Source: Rhodospirillaceae bacterium bin65 | GTDB taxonomy: Bacteria > Pseudomonadota > Alphaproteobacteria > Bin65 | Assembly (NCBI GenBank): GCA_002238725.1 | Contig: MPMX01000009.1 | Span: 1 to 64,000, forward strand | Reading direction: 5' to 3' | DNA: 64,000 bases | Shown: one piece after another, positions 63,880 to 64,000 of the stretch | Numbering within the stretch: the stretch's first letter is position 1 | How the letters are laid out: every line of letters begins with the position of its first letter | Made by a program: the position numbers and the translations under genes | The notes under the pieces: model-generated | Databases searched by the model: none | The model's input: only the letters and a program-made list of their open reading frames with translations | Told to the model about the DNA's origin: nothing

Positions 63880-64000
63880 TTATGCCGTGCCCAGGCCGTG
63901 GGCGTGGTTGAGCGGGCCGTGGCCGGCGCCGTAGCCGGGCGCCGCCTGTATGGCGCCGCGCACATAATTCCGTGCCCGTGAGACCGCCGGCTCCAGCGCC
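63880..64000 (-). CDS. thiD: 3' end of ThiD, hydroxymethylpyrimidine (phosphate) kinase, cut by window edge
   Basis: About 39 C-terminal residues are visible up to the TAA at 63880-63882: AVSRARNYVRGAIQAAPG, then GHGPLNHAHGLGTA. This RARxYVxxAIxxAPGxGxGHGPxxH ending is the ThiD signature. The enzyme phosphorylates HMP-P for thiamine synthesis. The start and the catalytic core lie beyond the right edge. Confidence 0.88.
   Translation of the reverse strand, partial: ALEPAVSRARNYVRGAIQAAPGYGAGHGPLNHAHGLGTA

Overview
This 64-kb window is GC-rich bacterial chromosome. Gene content and order point to an alphaproteobacterium, probably near the Rhodospirillales or Kiloniellales. This is an inference from order (rplU-rpmA-obgE-proB-proA-nadD-rsfS-rlmH, tpiA/ppiD/moaC/moeA), from the load of TRAP and tripartite-tricarboxylate transporters, and from the CaiB, Rieske and 2-oxoglutarate oxygenase families. 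The taxon is not identified. Coding density is high, apart from a repeat-filled gap of about 1.8 kb at 16.8-18.5 kb.

Regions. 1-4.5 kb: moeA (cut by the edge), moaC and ppiD, divergent from a tpiA broken by an internal duplication. 4.7-8.6 kb: a Phd/VapC toxin-antitoxin pair, a rhodanese and a double-length CaiB-type CoA-transferase. 8.7-16.8 kb: the ribosome/proline housekeeping block, with two insertions (a poly-proline hypothetical gene and an isopenicillin-N-synthase-like oxygenase). 16.8-19.9 kb: repeat arrays, tRNA-Ser(CGA) and a small AT-richer two-gene cassette. 20.0-28.6 kb: an aromatic-acid-type catabolic cluster (GlcG/HbpS protein, Rieske alpha and beta, PdxA/TphB-like dehydrogenase, VanA-like Rieske oxygenase, TctCBA transporter, GFA protein). 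28.6-33.7 kb: a CocE/NonD hydrolase, PPK2 and a molybdopterin oxidoreductase, plus a 60-bp remnant of the 3' end of a second such oxidoreductase. 34-38.7 kb: two tandem paralogous AraC regulators and an HpaB-like flavin monooxygenase with cupin and DUF2848 genes. 39-43.7 kb: a lone CoxL/XdhB-type molybdenum hydroxylase subunit, a Fic protein with a striking promoter repeat cluster, and a GPP34 protein.

44.0-54.8 kb is the most interesting stretch: a compact bacterial microcompartment (BMC) locus. In order it encodes a TauD-type Fe(II)/2-oxoglutarate dioxygenase, an acylating-type aldehyde dehydrogenase, a tandem-domain BMC shell protein, a chimeric NTF2/SnoaL-fold protein, a EutN/CcmL pentamer, a BMC-H hexamer protein and a second tandem-domain shell protein. 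A GlxA-type AraC regulator, a TRAP transporter and a nitrilase-superfamily amidohydrolase follow on the same strand. Three non-shell proteins carry linker-plus-helix termini that look like encapsulation peptides. The working model is that an imported compound, possibly an amide, is hydrolysed and then oxidatively cleaved by the dioxygenase to an aldehyde, which the dehydrogenase converts to an acyl-CoA inside the shell. No cobalamin-dependent, glycyl-radical or aldolase signature enzyme is present. No PduL-type phosphotransacylase or alcohol dehydrogenase is present either.

54.8-64 kb: a DnaQ-CBS-DUF294 fusion, a DUF4212/sodium-solute symporter pair followed by two tandem terminators, small membrane proteins, a DUF169 protein, an EamA transporter, a BON-OmpA envelope protein, a coiled-coil membrane protein and the 3' end of thiD at the right edge.
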